DNA of 64,000 bases from Salminus brasiliensis (Eukaryota > Chordata > Actinopteri > Characiformes > Bryconidae): positions 41,203,973 to 41,267,972 of the forward strand of contig NC_132881.1 of the NCBI RefSeq assembly GCF_030463535.1, in the 5' to 3' direction. A program made the position numbers and the translations under genes. How positions within the stretch are numbered: position 1 is the stretch's first letter; each line of letters opens with the position of its first letter. Of the stretch, positions 1-10,978 are shown in pieces. The notes under the pieces are model-generated. The model saw only the letters and a list, made by a program, of their open reading frames with translations. It had not been told where the DNA came from and ran no database searches.

Positions 1-177
1 CACCGATGTCTCGAAACACAAATCATTAATGAGAGACAGGTCCCTCTGTTTAATTCACAATGCGTTAAGCAGAAAACCCACAATGCTTAACTTCTAAGTT
101 CACTTACAGAAAGGGAATCCAAATATATATATAGCAAGATAAAAGAGGAAATGCATAAAAGAAAACAAGGCTGTACC

Positions 178-209
178 ATTATCGACGCCGTTCTCTCTGG
201 CTGCCATTG
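178..209 (-). CDS. Possible first exon of a neighbouring caspase-like gene
   Basis: On the minus strand an ATG opens MAARENGVDN and is followed by a possible donor (AATG then gtacag). It leaves one base in phase, exactly what the caspase-like exon at 425-543 needs. However, it lies downstream of that exon, so it would belong to a second copy continuing beyond the left edge. This is inference from phase and position; the short frame alone proves nothing. Confidence 0.3.
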
Positions 210-320
210 TGGTGACTGCTTCTGCACGCCACTAACTCAGGATATGAAATGAGTAAGCGCACCACAGGAAAATGCTCCCACATGCAGAACAGCAATCTTT
301 TCAGCTCCCATGTTGCCACG

Positions 321-866
321 TCATCACAGTCAAGGCTCCACCTTTTGTAAAACAGTTGCCAGTCACAGAATGTCTACAGTGGAGATGTGATTCTTGGAGA
401 AAAGCTGGATAATATTTTTGTCTGCAGATTAACCAGGGCGTTTCCTCAGTTGTAACATCCAGAAAAAATGTTCCTGGTTAAAGATAAGGGCTGATCCTCT
501 CCGCTTGTAGTCCATCTTGTACTCCCCAGGCAAATCTGTATTAAATACACAAATACATCAAATTAGAGCATGTTAACAGCATTTTTAAGAGTTAGATTTA
601 ACTTATAGTGTGTAACTAATAGGAAAGCTATGGGCTGTTGTTGGAAATCAAATCAGGCCTGTGCAAAAACACCAGTGTTCAAACTTAAAAGCTGATTGAG
701 AGGATCTATTTCACCCTGTGCTCCAAACATCTCCTCAAAAGTCTCCTCTGGAGTTTCAGTACAGATCAGTCATCACAGTCAAGGCTCCACCCTTTGTAAA
801 AAACAGTTGCCAGCAGCAGAATGTCTACAGGAGATGAGAATCTTGGAGAAAAGCTGGATAAATTAT
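321..866. repeat. Direct duplication of about 95 bp (321-416 and 770-866)
   Basis: The same segment occurs twice in the same orientation. Both copies begin tcatcacagtcaaggctcca and end near aaagctggataa, with scattered differences. The first copy directly follows the caspase-like exon on the minus strand, which fits partial tandem duplication of a decaying caspase gene. Confidence 0.8.
425..543 (-). pseudogene. Caspase-6-like exon relic
   Basis: Read on the minus strand, an acceptor (tttaatacag) is followed by an open stretch containing [20 protein letters not shown] and then [11 protein letters not shown]. This strongly resembles the start of the p20 catalytic subunit of caspase-6, where a KRRG-ALIFN core is followed by a phenylalanine/tryptophan-rich strand. 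Caspases are cysteine proteases of cell death and inflammation. In place of the expected GT-ADxDNL continuation there is an in-frame TAA, followed by SADKN, which again fits the family. The exon is therefore interrupted. The catalytic His and Cys regions were not found nearby. It is most likely a pseudogene fragment; a short truncated product cannot be excluded. The family call is from recognition, not a search. Confidence 0.7.
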
Positions 867-1248
867 TTTATACTCACTTTGCAGTAATAATTACTACGGA
901 TTGGATTACTATGGAAATACTATGGGCTGCATGGATGTTATATTAGCTGTATTTAGTCAAAGACACTGTGCAACTGGGTCCTTTAAAAAAAGAGAGGAAA
1001 ATGTGAACAAATCCAACCCCCCTCCCTCCCCTTAAACACAGACCAACCACCACAGTGTCCTAGCTGTGCGGTGTAGAGCTGGAAGTGGCCACGCAGTCAT
1101 AGGTTTGCAATGTGCACAGCAGGAGGCTCAGGACACAACCTTGTGCGGCAGACATTTTTGCCTACCCGCACTGTTTGTGGTCTGTCTGTCAGGAACTAAG
1201 AGATCCAGTGACTTTAACTTGGTGGTGAAGAAGCATCGGTAGGATATG

Positions 1249-1971
1249 TGTCAGCCCAGCGGCGCCGCGTCCCCCCCGGGGGCGATTTCGGGCCGCGGTC
1301 CACAGGCTCCTGGGGTCTTTTAAGTTGATGTTGGGTTGATTTCTATGTTCAGGTACTTTCTGTTCTACTACCAAGGACTTTTATGTTGACAGCGGTCGAA
1401 GTAAGACGCCATGGTTTCTGTTTATGTCTGATTGGTTTCAGATGAGTGCTGGGGTACAAAGGGAGCAAACGCAGATCCCTCGGCGCCGAGAATTACCCTT
1501 GCGATGCCAAGCTGTGAGGTTGGCTTCACGGTCAGGAGACTTCTAGGGAGGTCTACGAGTTCAGTAGTTTATGCTCTATCGGAGCGGTTTCAGGTTCAGG
1601 TGTTCACGGTCTGGAGATTTGGTGTCCGGTTCTCTTGCACCCTAGTCCAGTAAGTTCATCAGCGCCTGACGAGCGCGGTTTTGGGGGGTTTGGGGGCTTT
1701 TGGTTTGTTAGTTTCTTTGGTTCCTTTGCGTTCCAGCCTTCCTCCCCCCGTTTGATTTGTCCCCTCTCGCTTTGCTCCCGGACTACTTTCCAGCCTCAGG
1801 TGGTCTTCCAGGTTTCTCCCCGTTCAGTTGTCACCTGTTTGTTTTCTGTTTCGGTTTATTGGACCCTGTACTTTGCTGCCTCGTTTTGGATGTGTTTGGT
1901 CATTGAAGACTATTCCCCTGTATTGCTCTGTCCCTGCGAGTGTTCCCTTGTCTCGCCTAGCCAGCATGACA
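1249..1971 (+). mobile_element. Solo LTR-like element 1 with 5-bp target duplication
   Basis: The element begins TGTCAGCCC and ends CATGACA, the inverted TG...CA ends typical of retrovirus-like LTRs. It is flanked on both sides by the same five bases, ATATG (1244-1248 and 1972-1976), as expected of an integration target duplication. It shares long stretches with the element at 11424-12042, for example the ccgcggtccacaggctcct region. No internal gag or pol reading frame lies next to it, so it reads as a solo LTR. Open frames inside it are not genes. Confidence 0.82.
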
Positions 1972-2091
1972 ATATGCTGCCATCATAACTGCAGTGCAGA
2001 TGTTCTCCGAAGATAAACAAGAAATCTGAAAAACTGAAAATCACATCAGTAGACCAACAACAATATATATCAGCCCAGAGTGTGTACCACA

Positions 2092-2117
2092 ACACACACA
2101 CACACACACACACACAG
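2092..2117. repeat. CA microsatellite
   Basis: An uninterrupted run of CA dinucleotides lies in intergenic DNA. Confidence 0.9.
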
Positions 2118-2544
2118 GAAGTGATTAGACTAGTGTATAAAGTGATCCAAAAATGATTGGTCAGGGAGGAGCCTTAGACTGGATTATAAGATATTAAACA
2201 CTATAAATTTGTCATTTTATGAAAAGTCTCTAATAAATCAGTCCAGAATGTCTCTTTATTGAAACTGTAACAAAAAATATAGTGATTTCACATCAGTATT
2301 AATCAACAGCAGACTTTACTTAAACTGTGTGGCTGTATTATTTATACAAACACAAAGATCTGATTGGATCAGTATCCATGATACTCAGCATTAGAAGACC
2401 TGGATCAGAAAGGGGGCAAAATAACTTGATCAAGACATCCAAACTTTTTTTATTTATGTCTTTGCTCGCATCAATTATGCTAAAAACTTCTTTTTTCTAT
2501 TAATATATGATCCTTGACCTTTCATTGTTTTTAACTCCGGATCT

Positions 2545-2690
2545 CTCACTCCAAGCCAAGTGAGATCCAGAGGAAGAACAAAGGATTACACGTGAAGCGT
2601 CAAGCTTGAGCTCCCCAAGCACCCCTGCCTAGCATCCTGTTAATCAACGTTCAGTCTCTGGAGAACAAGTGACCTCAAGGCCAGGGATTA
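2545..2690 (+). mobile_element. LINE endonuclease-region relic
   Basis: A short plus-strand stretch translates as ILLINVQSLENK followed by a stop codon. It resembles the ANVQSLxNKLDEL motif at the start of the endonuclease domain in many fish non-LTR retrotransposons. An arginine-rich stretch upstream also fits. It is short and interrupted, so an inactive fragment. Confidence 0.5.
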
Positions 2691-5250
2691 GTTGCCATAG
2701 TTGTCATTATTAAACTAAACTAAGGAATGTAGTTGAACTCTGAACTCTCTAAATTAAAAGAAACTGTGTGACTATGTGTCACAGCCACTACACACCCTGC
2801 ACATCTGCTTTGATTACTACTTCCTTTTGTATAAAATGATTACATTATAATGAATAAATATACTTTAATTGACAGGCAGTCAGTTGGTTTGCCTATTTTC
2901 CTTTTAGCAGAAAATTATATTTTAAATTATGATATGAGTTTCATATGATTGATATGATAATATATCAATTTAAATGACTCACCTGTAAAGACAATCCACC
3001 ACCCAGTGCTGTAACTGGCCGGTCAGTAAGAAACAAATCAATGAGACAAGTTATATACAAGTTATATACCGGCAATTATTATTCATTGTAAATCTTTTAC
3101 ACCAAAGGGAGTTCTACAACAAAGGCACTGACATTTTATAATCCTATAAAAGTTCTATAAAAAAAATCCTTGCTCTTGATTGGTTCATTTATTATTTCCT
3201 AAAATGTAAACTGTAAAACATTTTAATTATAATTAAATAATTAAATGAATTCCACCTTGCCTTCCATTTCATATATTCTGGTCGAGACAGAAATGATACT
3301 GGCAAGTGGCATCTACATGGTATAACATGCCTCATGCAACTCTGCTGTATTCTGTTCTGAAATCTAGCACCTGGCTTCTTACTACCAATGAGAAATATTT
3401 ATAAGGCAAGTTCTCACATTAGACCTTTAAACAGAACAATGATTTTGTCCTCTTTCAACCAACATTTCTTCACCATTTGGGGGAATTTCCCACCTTCTCT
3501 ACAAGGATGGACTGCAACAAAAAAAAACAGTCCTGGATTTTTTTTTCCAAAAAAGGTTTACTATAACCAGCCCCTAGCAGTGTTATGATAGTCATGCTAG
3601 TATCTTAGTCAAGAGATCACATTTACTATAGCAAGTCACATTAAAATACCACTGATGATGATTAGAGGCTATGGGAACTTTTGTAAGCTTTCATGTAGTT
3701 CTACGTGTGATTGTATAAAATCACATTTGTGTGTTGCTTTGAATGAAAGCATTTTTTTATTATTAAATGAACATTGATAAGTGTAAGTTATGTTAGAATG
3801 GTTTAGAATGCAGAATTACCTCAATTTAGACCACTGTCATGCAAAAAACTCCAAAAGCAACTTTACAGGAGAAGCAAACTTTTAACTTCCATGGAAGTCT
3901 GTGCAAAAAGATTTAACTGCAAAAAAAAAAAAAAAAAAAAAAAATGTTTTTGGGTGACAGCAAGCTTGTTTTAATGCAATTACACTTTAAGTTTATTTAA
4001 ATTTCAAAGGGCACTAACATTAAAAACATGCTAATTGTAGTAAACTAAAGATGTAGGTTAATGGGTGATGGGGGGGGCAGTCGTGCAGACCTAGTTGATA
4101 GAGGCTAACTAGTGAGAAAGGGGGCAACGGCAACCTGAATAACTGTAATTATGTTTCTGCCATAAGCAGCCTGCAGTCTCCAGTTGAGCAAATAAGAGAC
4201 TGTATTAGTACCCCCTGCTGTCGACTGTTAGCTTCACGTTACTTCACATGACTTTAAAGTGTGTTCTTGCCCGTAGCCCATTCAGTAGGAATGTCATGTC
4301 TCTCCAGATTAGCTTCATGATTTCATGTTCATTATAAATCTTCAGACAACATAACATTTAAAAAAGAGTCTGATCTGATTTACCATGCAAAAAGGGGATC
4401 AGTTTAAAAAATTGAGCAGAGCCAAGTCATTTCCATGTTTACGCTTTCCAAAAGCTTTCCAAAGCCCAGGCCCAGTGAACAGGCCAGGTGAACAACATCT
4501 AGGACTGAATAGTTCTACCAAAAGATTATGGAGACATGCAGTAAATTGTGAATTTAATCTTGACAAATAATGAGATGGGAACAATGTAAGCAAGTGTGTT
4601 GCAACTGTTTGTTGCAACTGGCAGAGGGGAGCCAGGAGGAAGAGATGTAACGTCACTACTGAAAGCAGAAATAAAAGTGTGTAAGTAGAAGTATTTTAAC
4701 ACATGTGGAGGCTGGTAACTGGCTGAAGAATAGTGACACTGCATTCACCACCAGTCACCTGGTAGAGTTTTCACTGGAGCTTTCGTTTGCATTAAAATAA
4801 TTGCATTATTATTAGTAGTAGCTCTGGTATAACAAATAACTGAAAACATAAGTAAGAAAATAATTGTAATAATCAGAAGACTGGCATAATCATAGCTGAC
4901 TAAAACTAAAACTAGTCAACTGGCTGTTAAGGGGAACATCCAAAGCTTAAATACTGAAAATGAATAATCCAGTGTTTGTTATTAGCGTTCCTCATAAGAA
5001 TGTTACTGTTGTTCATTAGATAATCAATAATTAAAATGGTTTATTTTTTAAATGAACATAATGAATGTGCTTGTTAGGAACACATGCTTGGTGCAAATTG
5101 TATTTTATAAATACTACAAAAAGTGCTTCTTTATGTTAAGAGACACAAATCTTTTATCTCATTAAAACAATGTCTATCACACTTATGCAGCTGAAGAGGA
5201 AAGAAATCTGGCAGGTCAGGTTCTTCAAGAATCTCAGAGTTTCTATTCAG
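2691..5250. other. Intergenic region without a recognised gene
   Basis: AT-rich sequence with homopolymers (a long A run at 3920-3943) and no open frame with family resemblance. I see no convincing exon on either strand. Confidence 0.6.
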
Positions 5251-5251
5251 G

Positions 5252-5261
5252 GAAAACGAAA
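5252..5261 (+). promoter_or_regulatory. Candidate interferon-stimulated response element
   Basis: GAAAACGAAA matches the GAAANNGAAA core bound by IRF/ISGF3 factors. It lies about 240 bases before the start codon of the first GIMAP gene. A related but imperfect motif (GAAGCGAAAG, 11054-11063) lies about 230 bases before the start of the paralogous second gene. The shared position supports function; activity is inferred. Confidence 0.45.
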
Positions 5262-5492
5262 GTCTGTGTCTTAAATAAATCCAATATGCCAGTGAAAACA
5301 ACCTATAGGTAAGATCTGGTCTCTATATTCTACATGATATCTGTGTTAAAGGACTATTGCTTAGATTACATTTAATGTAAACTGAAGGCAAACTGTCTGT
5401 TAACTCATAAATTACTGATTTAAATGATAATGTTTACTTTTGTGGCTAGAGTAAAGCTGTCAACAGACCAACAACAATCCACACAGTTCACA

Positions 5493-6134
5493 ATGTCGCT
5501 GAGACATTTATGCAAAATACTGTTGGCAATAGTTGTTGCAGCTGCAATTGGATACTTGCTGGTGAGTTTTACAGTGGAAATTAAACTTTTAAAGTTAGTA
5601 CTTATTTCTTTTTTCACTTATTATTCATTTTCATGTTACATTCCTACATTTATATAGTGTCTGTCTTTGTCATATCTAGATGGTCCTACCTGATTGCCCT
5701 ACACCTAGATCTCCTGTCAATTCAAAACTGAACCCTTAGACTTGACAGCAGATCTAGGTAGGACAATCAGGTAGGACTTAGGCCAATTTATATGGAAAAT
5801 AATGCTGAAGTTGCAAAGTGTAACAAGGTGTATGTTTTAAATGCATTGCATTTTAATAGAGTGCATGTGTATGTGGCTAAATTACAATCAGAATTATTTT
5901 TAAGAGTGATCTGTAGACAAAAGCTATCTGTAGAAAATAATCTGAAATCTGATGAGTTTTCATTAGAGCTAGTTTGCTAACATTCCAATAAATTCAGACT
6001 TGTTATATCTGCAGAGACATCCAGAGATTTTCAACAAAGAAAGTGACTTCCCAAGTGAAACAGGTAAATCAAAGGACCACTGTAAACATATATACATATA
6101 TAAAATATGATATATTTATTTATTTTCTTTCTTT

Positions 6135-6199
<65 letters not shown>

Positions 6200-7453
6200 C
6201 TACAGAATGTAGATTATAGTTTAAATAGTTTTAAAAAGTATAAAAGTATTTAAAAAGTTAAAAGATATATATATATATTAACTTTTTAAATCTTAAACTA
6301 TTTAAACTATAATCTACATTCTGTAGCTTTAACTGAACAGCTGTAACTAAAGCAATGTAAGCAAAATAATTATAGTTATATATTTAAAAAGTATAGACAT
6401 AGTAAGTATTTTTTTTCCATCTCAGCATCTCAGCATTTGGAAGTATACAGGTCCATTCAATAAATGCAAACTACTGGTGCATTTAAGTAAATGTTTGTAA
6501 AATTAGTCTTAGCCTTAGCTATGTTCTCTTTCTGTAAATCAAATGGAAATATATTAAAATGCAAAATCAAATTATTGATCAAGTGATTTCCAAATCCTAC
6601 AGCGCAACAATTTAACAATGAGCTTCGGATCCTGCTGATTGGAAAGACAGGTGTGGGCAAAAGCGCAACCGGAAACACCATCCTCGGAAAACCAGCCTTC
6701 AAATCTGAGATCTCCTCCTCCTCTGTTACCTCAGAGTGTGAAAAAGCCAGTGGAACTGTGAATGGGAGAGAAGTCACTGTTATAGACTCTCCAGGTCTGT
6801 TTGACACTAAATTAACCGTGGAAGAGGTGGTCAATCGGATCAAGCTGTGTATTCCACTGTCTGCTCCAGGTCCTCATGTCTTTCTAGTTGTGATTCAGTT
6901 GGGTAGATTTACAGATGAAGAAAAAAAAACAGTTGAGATCTTTCATGAAATTTTTGGTAAGGAGTCCTCCAGCTACACCATGGCACTGTTTACACATGGA
7001 GATAAACTGAATGGACAGGATATCCATCAGTTTATACGTAAGAACCCAGATCTTTTGAATTTCATCAAGAAATGCAGCGGCCGATACCATGTGTTCAATA
7101 ATAAAGATCAACATTCAGAACAAGTCATCCAGCTTCTGGAGCAGGTTGATAAGATGGTGACTGGAAATGGTGGAGAATACTACACCACAGCGATGCTTCA
7201 GGAGGCTGAGAGAGAGATAGAAAAAGAGAAAGAACGGATCCTGAAAGAGAACGAGGCACAGAGACAGAAAGAGCTAGAGGAGCTCGGGGCACAGTATAAG
7301 GGGGAAGAGTATGAAAGAGAGAAAGAGAAAAAAAACAAACAATATGAGGATGAGGCAAGAAAAAAAGCTGAAAACACACAATATCCATACTTTGAAAAGG
7401 TTCTTGAGATTGTGTTTGCAATTATTAGGAAATATTTGGGATTAAAAAAATAG
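5493..7453 (+). CDS. GIMAP family GTPase A, N-terminally anchored
   Basis: Coding exons are 5493-5561, 6015-6063 and 6603-7453, joined by GT/AG introns, giving about 322 residues. GIMAPs are septin-related GTPases that scaffold on membranes and act in lymphocyte survival and defence. Exon 1 encodes a hydrophobic helix ([15 protein letters not shown]), a probable membrane anchor at residues 9-23. The AIG1 domain in exon 3 has the P-loop GKTGVGKS (53-60), G3 DSPG (101-104), the GIMAP box [15 protein letters not shown] and G4-position THGD (170-173). A charged coiled coil follows (about 241-296), ending in a weakly hydrophobic tail. Most GIMAP anchors are C-terminal, so the N-terminal one is notable. 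The family call is secure; orthology to a numbered GIMAP is not. Exon 1 was chosen by its match to exon 1 of the second gene. Confidence 0.88.
5683..5777. repeat. Short inverted repeat in GIMAP A intron 1
   Basis: Arms of about 36 bases (gtcctacctgattg... and its near-complement ending caatcaggtaggac) surround a loop of about 20 bases. It resembles a small foldback element. No protein is encoded. Confidence 0.75.
6141..6330. repeat. TA microsatellite followed by a long hairpin
   Basis: A TA run of more than 50 bases (about 6141-6197) abuts an inverted repeat. The left arm begins aagctacagaatgtagatta near 6197 and the right arm is its complement ending near 6328. The first 34 bases of the arms match exactly. 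It lies within intron 2 of GIMAP A. Confidence 0.8.
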
Positions 7454-7724
7454 CACAGGGTGAAAGCTAGTAAAGTGGGACAATTTGAAAACGTCATATT
7501 CTCTGTCACTGTTTACTATAAACAATTAAGCAATTAAATAACTTTAAATGAAGAAAATGAAGATCATTTACCAAAATGCGAATAAAATGATGTCTCTTCA
7601 AACTTCAATTGATCGAGTCTTTTTACAGGTATTTGGAAGCAGGACACTCAATTTTGCTTTAATCAAATTGATGGGCAGATTTCCATTTCACTATTAGTAT
7701 TGGACAATTTTGCCTCTGCCTTTA

Positions 7725-7812
7725 ACCCATCCACACAGTATTTACACACACATACACACTAGTGATCAAACACACACACATTTTTCCCAGAGCGGTGGGC
7801 AGCCATCACTTA
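7725..7812 (-). mobile_element. Truncated tRNA-SINE fragment
   Basis: Shares with the fuller copy at 60897-61200 the order tttaacccatc, a CA-rich run, then cccagagcggtgggcagcc. Only the tail half is present, without the tRNA-like head. Confidence 0.6.
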
Positions 7813-8082
7813 TTAGATAAATGTCACGGACATAATGAAACCTTTTCAAATATTCAATTTTGATGCAGCTGCCCTTTACACTGCCCTGCTAGAATTACCA
7901 GCATACGCCAGCAAAAAGGCCAACATTGGATTCAGGCTGGCCTAAGCAGTTTGTTTCAGCTAGATGTTTGGACATTTCATGAATGGACCAATAATTATCA
8001 AAATTACTCATTTCATGTTTCATAATATTTTTTCTTTAACTTATATGCAGTATATTAACTTATAGTATACAATATAATATAC

Positions 8083-8640
8083 TGTCAGCCCCTCGATATC
8101 GCTTATGTGTATTGATTCATGTTCGTTTGGTTCATGTGTTTCACCTGGGACTGGGGGTACTTAAGAAGCCTCAACTCCATGGTTCAACGCAGAGAATTGT
8201 ATCGTTTGGAACCTTGAGGTCGCCCGAGAGGTTGCCCGTATCACTATGGGTGTGTTAAGGTCAACTTCGGCTCGGTATCCACGTTCTGGAGCAGGTCACC
8301 CTGCTAACCACGTTATCATCACTGTCAGGATTCAATGGCTACCCATGTCCCAGCAAGGTGACCCACGTTCGCAGTAGCACGGTGCCGTTTCAGGTTTGGT
8401 CGGCCTTGCCGTTTTGTCTGGCTGCTGGTTCCAGTTATTGAGCACTGCTCCAGTGCCCTCTCAGCTCCTCCCAGTCCCAAGTTTGTTATGTTCGTCACGT
8501 TTCAGTTTTGTTCATGTTTTGCCCTTTCATTGCTGCTCATATTTTTCATACTCCTGGTGTTTGTGTTCGTTTTTCGTTTCTTGCTTAGATCTCCATCTCT
8601 GTGTTCATCCCATCTTGGTCTGGCCTATCACGCCATTACA
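8083..8640 (+). mobile_element. Solo LTR-like element 2 with target duplication
   Basis: Begins TGTCAGCCCC and ends TTACA. It is flanked by TATAC on both sides (8078-8082 and 8641-8645). It shares blocks such as cacctgggactggg and tctgtgttcatcc, with variants, with element 3. There is no adjacent coding region, so a solo LTR is the best reading. Confidence 0.75.
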
Positions 8641-8742
8641 TATACAATGAAATACATGATTTTTTCTTTTCTTTCATATTTTAGTACACAGGGAATTTAA
8701 TTCATGAGGACACAAGATAATTTGATGTGAACATGGGATTTT

Positions 8743-9286
8743 TGTCATGGCGTGTACGGCCAGACAAGAATGGATGAACACTCGCAGAGATGGAACAAAG
8801 CAAGATCATTTATTAAATGTAACAGAACACAAAAGGTGAAAAAAGTGCAGCAACTAAGGGTCAGATTGGGGAACAAAACAGAATGTGGCAAACCAGATGA
8901 CAAAAACAACAAACCTGGGACTGGGAGGAGCAATAGGAGCTGAGCAGGATATAACTAGAAGGTAAACTAAGAGGGGTAACCAGAAACTAGATCCAGAGCT
9001 GCGCTCTGTGAACACACAGGGGTAGCTGGAGAGCCAGCTGCCTGACTAGATAACGAGGCAAACCAAACCAAACCAAATTGCTGGAGATTCATTTCACGGC
9101 AAGGAATGGCCGTCATGGAGCTCCTTTAAGGCTCCCAGTCCCAGGTGCAACTCATGAAGAAAAACGAACACAAATGAAGAGGAATCAACACAAATGACCA
9201 GGGAGTGAGGCAGAAGTCCTTATATGGGCCTTTGGGCAGCGGCCCAGGATCGCCACGGGAGAGGGCGTGATAACAAGGGCCTGACA
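8743..9286 (-). mobile_element. Solo LTR-like element 3, reverse orientation
   Basis: Bounded by TGTCA at the left and TGACA at the right, flanked by ATTTT and ATTTC (four of five bases alike). Read on the minus strand it shows an internal TATA-like atataagg and a polyadenylation-like aataaa in LTR order, then ends in gccatgaca. It is a relative of element 2, lying about 100 bases away in opposite orientation. Confidence 0.75.
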
Positions 9287-9610
9287 ATTTCTGGTATTTG
9301 ATGTAGACACAGGAGGAAAAAATAGTAGGTGTTGAAATGAAAGGTGCTGAAATATCTAAAGATTTCGAGATTTAAAACATCTATTATACTTTTCATAACT
9401 TAACTACAGGACATCCTTGTTATCATGTTTGGCTTGAATCTTAAATTAAATGTGTTAGGAACTGTCTAAATGACTCACACAAAATATATCTGAGGGTCAA
9501 AGTCAAGTTATGGTTTGAAAGGAGTAAGAAAATAACAGAATACATGTCAAGTAACATGAGTGGTTTGAACTGGCAGGGTTAATTGTGTTTAAATGGAATG
9601 TAAAAAAATC

Positions 9611-10655
9611 TGTGTTACTGAGCTCTGTTAAAGCACGAGTAGACTGATAAATCACTGTGCTGATCAGTTATTTATTTTAGTGTTACTGAGCTCTACTAAA
9701 GCCTGAGTAGACTGATAAATCACTGTGCTGATCAGTCATTAATCTCAGTGTTACTGAGCTCTACTAAAGCCTGAGTAGACTGATAAATCACTGTGCTGAT
9801 CAGTTATTTATCTCAGTGTTACTGAGCTCTACTAAAGCCTGAGTAGACTGATAAATCACTGTGCTGATCAGTTATTTATCTCAGTGTTACTGAGCTCTAC
9901 TAAAGCCTGAGTAGACTGATAAATCACTGTGCTGATCAGTTATTTATCTAAGCGTTACTGAGCTCTACTAAAGCCTGAGTAGACTGATAAATCACTGTGC
10001 TGATCAGTTATTTATCTCAGTGTTACTGAGCTCTACTAAAGCCTGAGTAGACTGATAAATCACTGTGCTGATTATTTATCTCAGTGTTACTGAGCTCTAC
10101 TAAAGCCTGAGTAGACTGATAAATCACTGTGCTGATCAGTAATTTATCTCAGTGTTACTGAGCTCAACTAAAGCCTGAGTAAACTGATAAATCACTGTGC
10201 TGATCAGTAATTTATCTCAGTGTTACTGAGCTCAACTAAAGCCTGAGTAGACTGATAAATCACTGTGCTGATCAGTAATTTATCTCAGTGTTACTGAGCT
10301 CAACTAAAGCCTGAGTAAACTGATAAATCACTGTGCTGATCAGTTATTTATCTCAGTGTTACTGAGCTCAACTAAAGCCTGAGTACTGATAAATCACTGT
10401 GCTGATCAGTTATTTATCTCAGTGTTACTGAGCTCTACTAAAGCCTGAGTAGACTGATAAATCACTGTGCTGATCAGTTATTAATCTCAGTGTTACTAAA
10501 CTCTAAAGCATTAGTTGACTGATAAATCACTGTGCTGATCAGTTATTTATCTCAGTGTTACTGAGCTCTACTAAAGCCTGAGTAGACTGATAAATCACTG
10601 TGCTGATCCGTTATTAATCTCAGTGTTACTGAGCTCTACTAAAGCCTGTGTAGAT
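9611..10655. repeat. 68-bp minisatellite, about 16 units
   Basis: Tandem units of about 68 bases, each with gttactgagctctactaaa and gtagactgataaatcactg, followed by ctgatcagt. Units are highly alike, with a few short deletions (near 10070 and 10384) and one degenerate unit near 10492. Each unit carries the short inverted pair ACTGAT and ATCAGT. There are no unique spacers, so it is not a CRISPR-like array. Confidence 0.95.
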
Positions 10656-10849
10656 CAGTTTAGTGAAATCAGTGTATTACTCAATATTTCTGCTGTTATT
10701 TATTGTTTTAAACTTTTTAGGCCTCTTGGGCCTGGTAGAAGTCTGTCGGGTGCAACAGGTTTTAAAGTCTTAGTTTCCATGTTTAGGCTATTAGACAAAC
10801 TTGCACTTCTAGTTACTTGAGGATCTCATGTCTGTAAAAGAGGAAGGAC

Positions 10850-10898
10850 AGAGAGTGAGAGAGAGAGTGAGAGAGTGAGAGCGAGAGGAATGCAAGAC

Positions 10899-10958
<60 letters not shown>

Positions 10959-10965
10959 CAAGAGC
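10850..10965. repeat. GA-rich microsatellite
   Basis: Mixed gagtgaga repeats leading into a long pure GA run. It lies about 320 bases before the start codon of GIMAP B. Confidence 0.9.
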
Positions 10966-10978
10966 ACGAAAGAGTGTG

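Noticed and set aside
1635-2016. Overlapping open frames of 117 and 62 codons
   Set aside because: They lie mostly within the LTR-like element at 1249-1971, have no protein-family resemblance and share the composition of the repeat.
5792-5980. Open frame of 62 codons in GIMAP A intron 1
   Set aside because: No family resemblance and no matching segment in the GIMAP B gene, which has the same exon structure.
7125-7509. Serine/leucine-rich antisense frames opposite GIMAP A
   Set aside because: They are the complement of the lysine/glutamate-rich coiled-coil coding sequence.
9611-10655. Regularly repeated array that might suggest a CRISPR
   Set aside because: Units are contiguous and near-identical with no unique spacers, and the genome is that of a vertebrate; it is a minisatellite.
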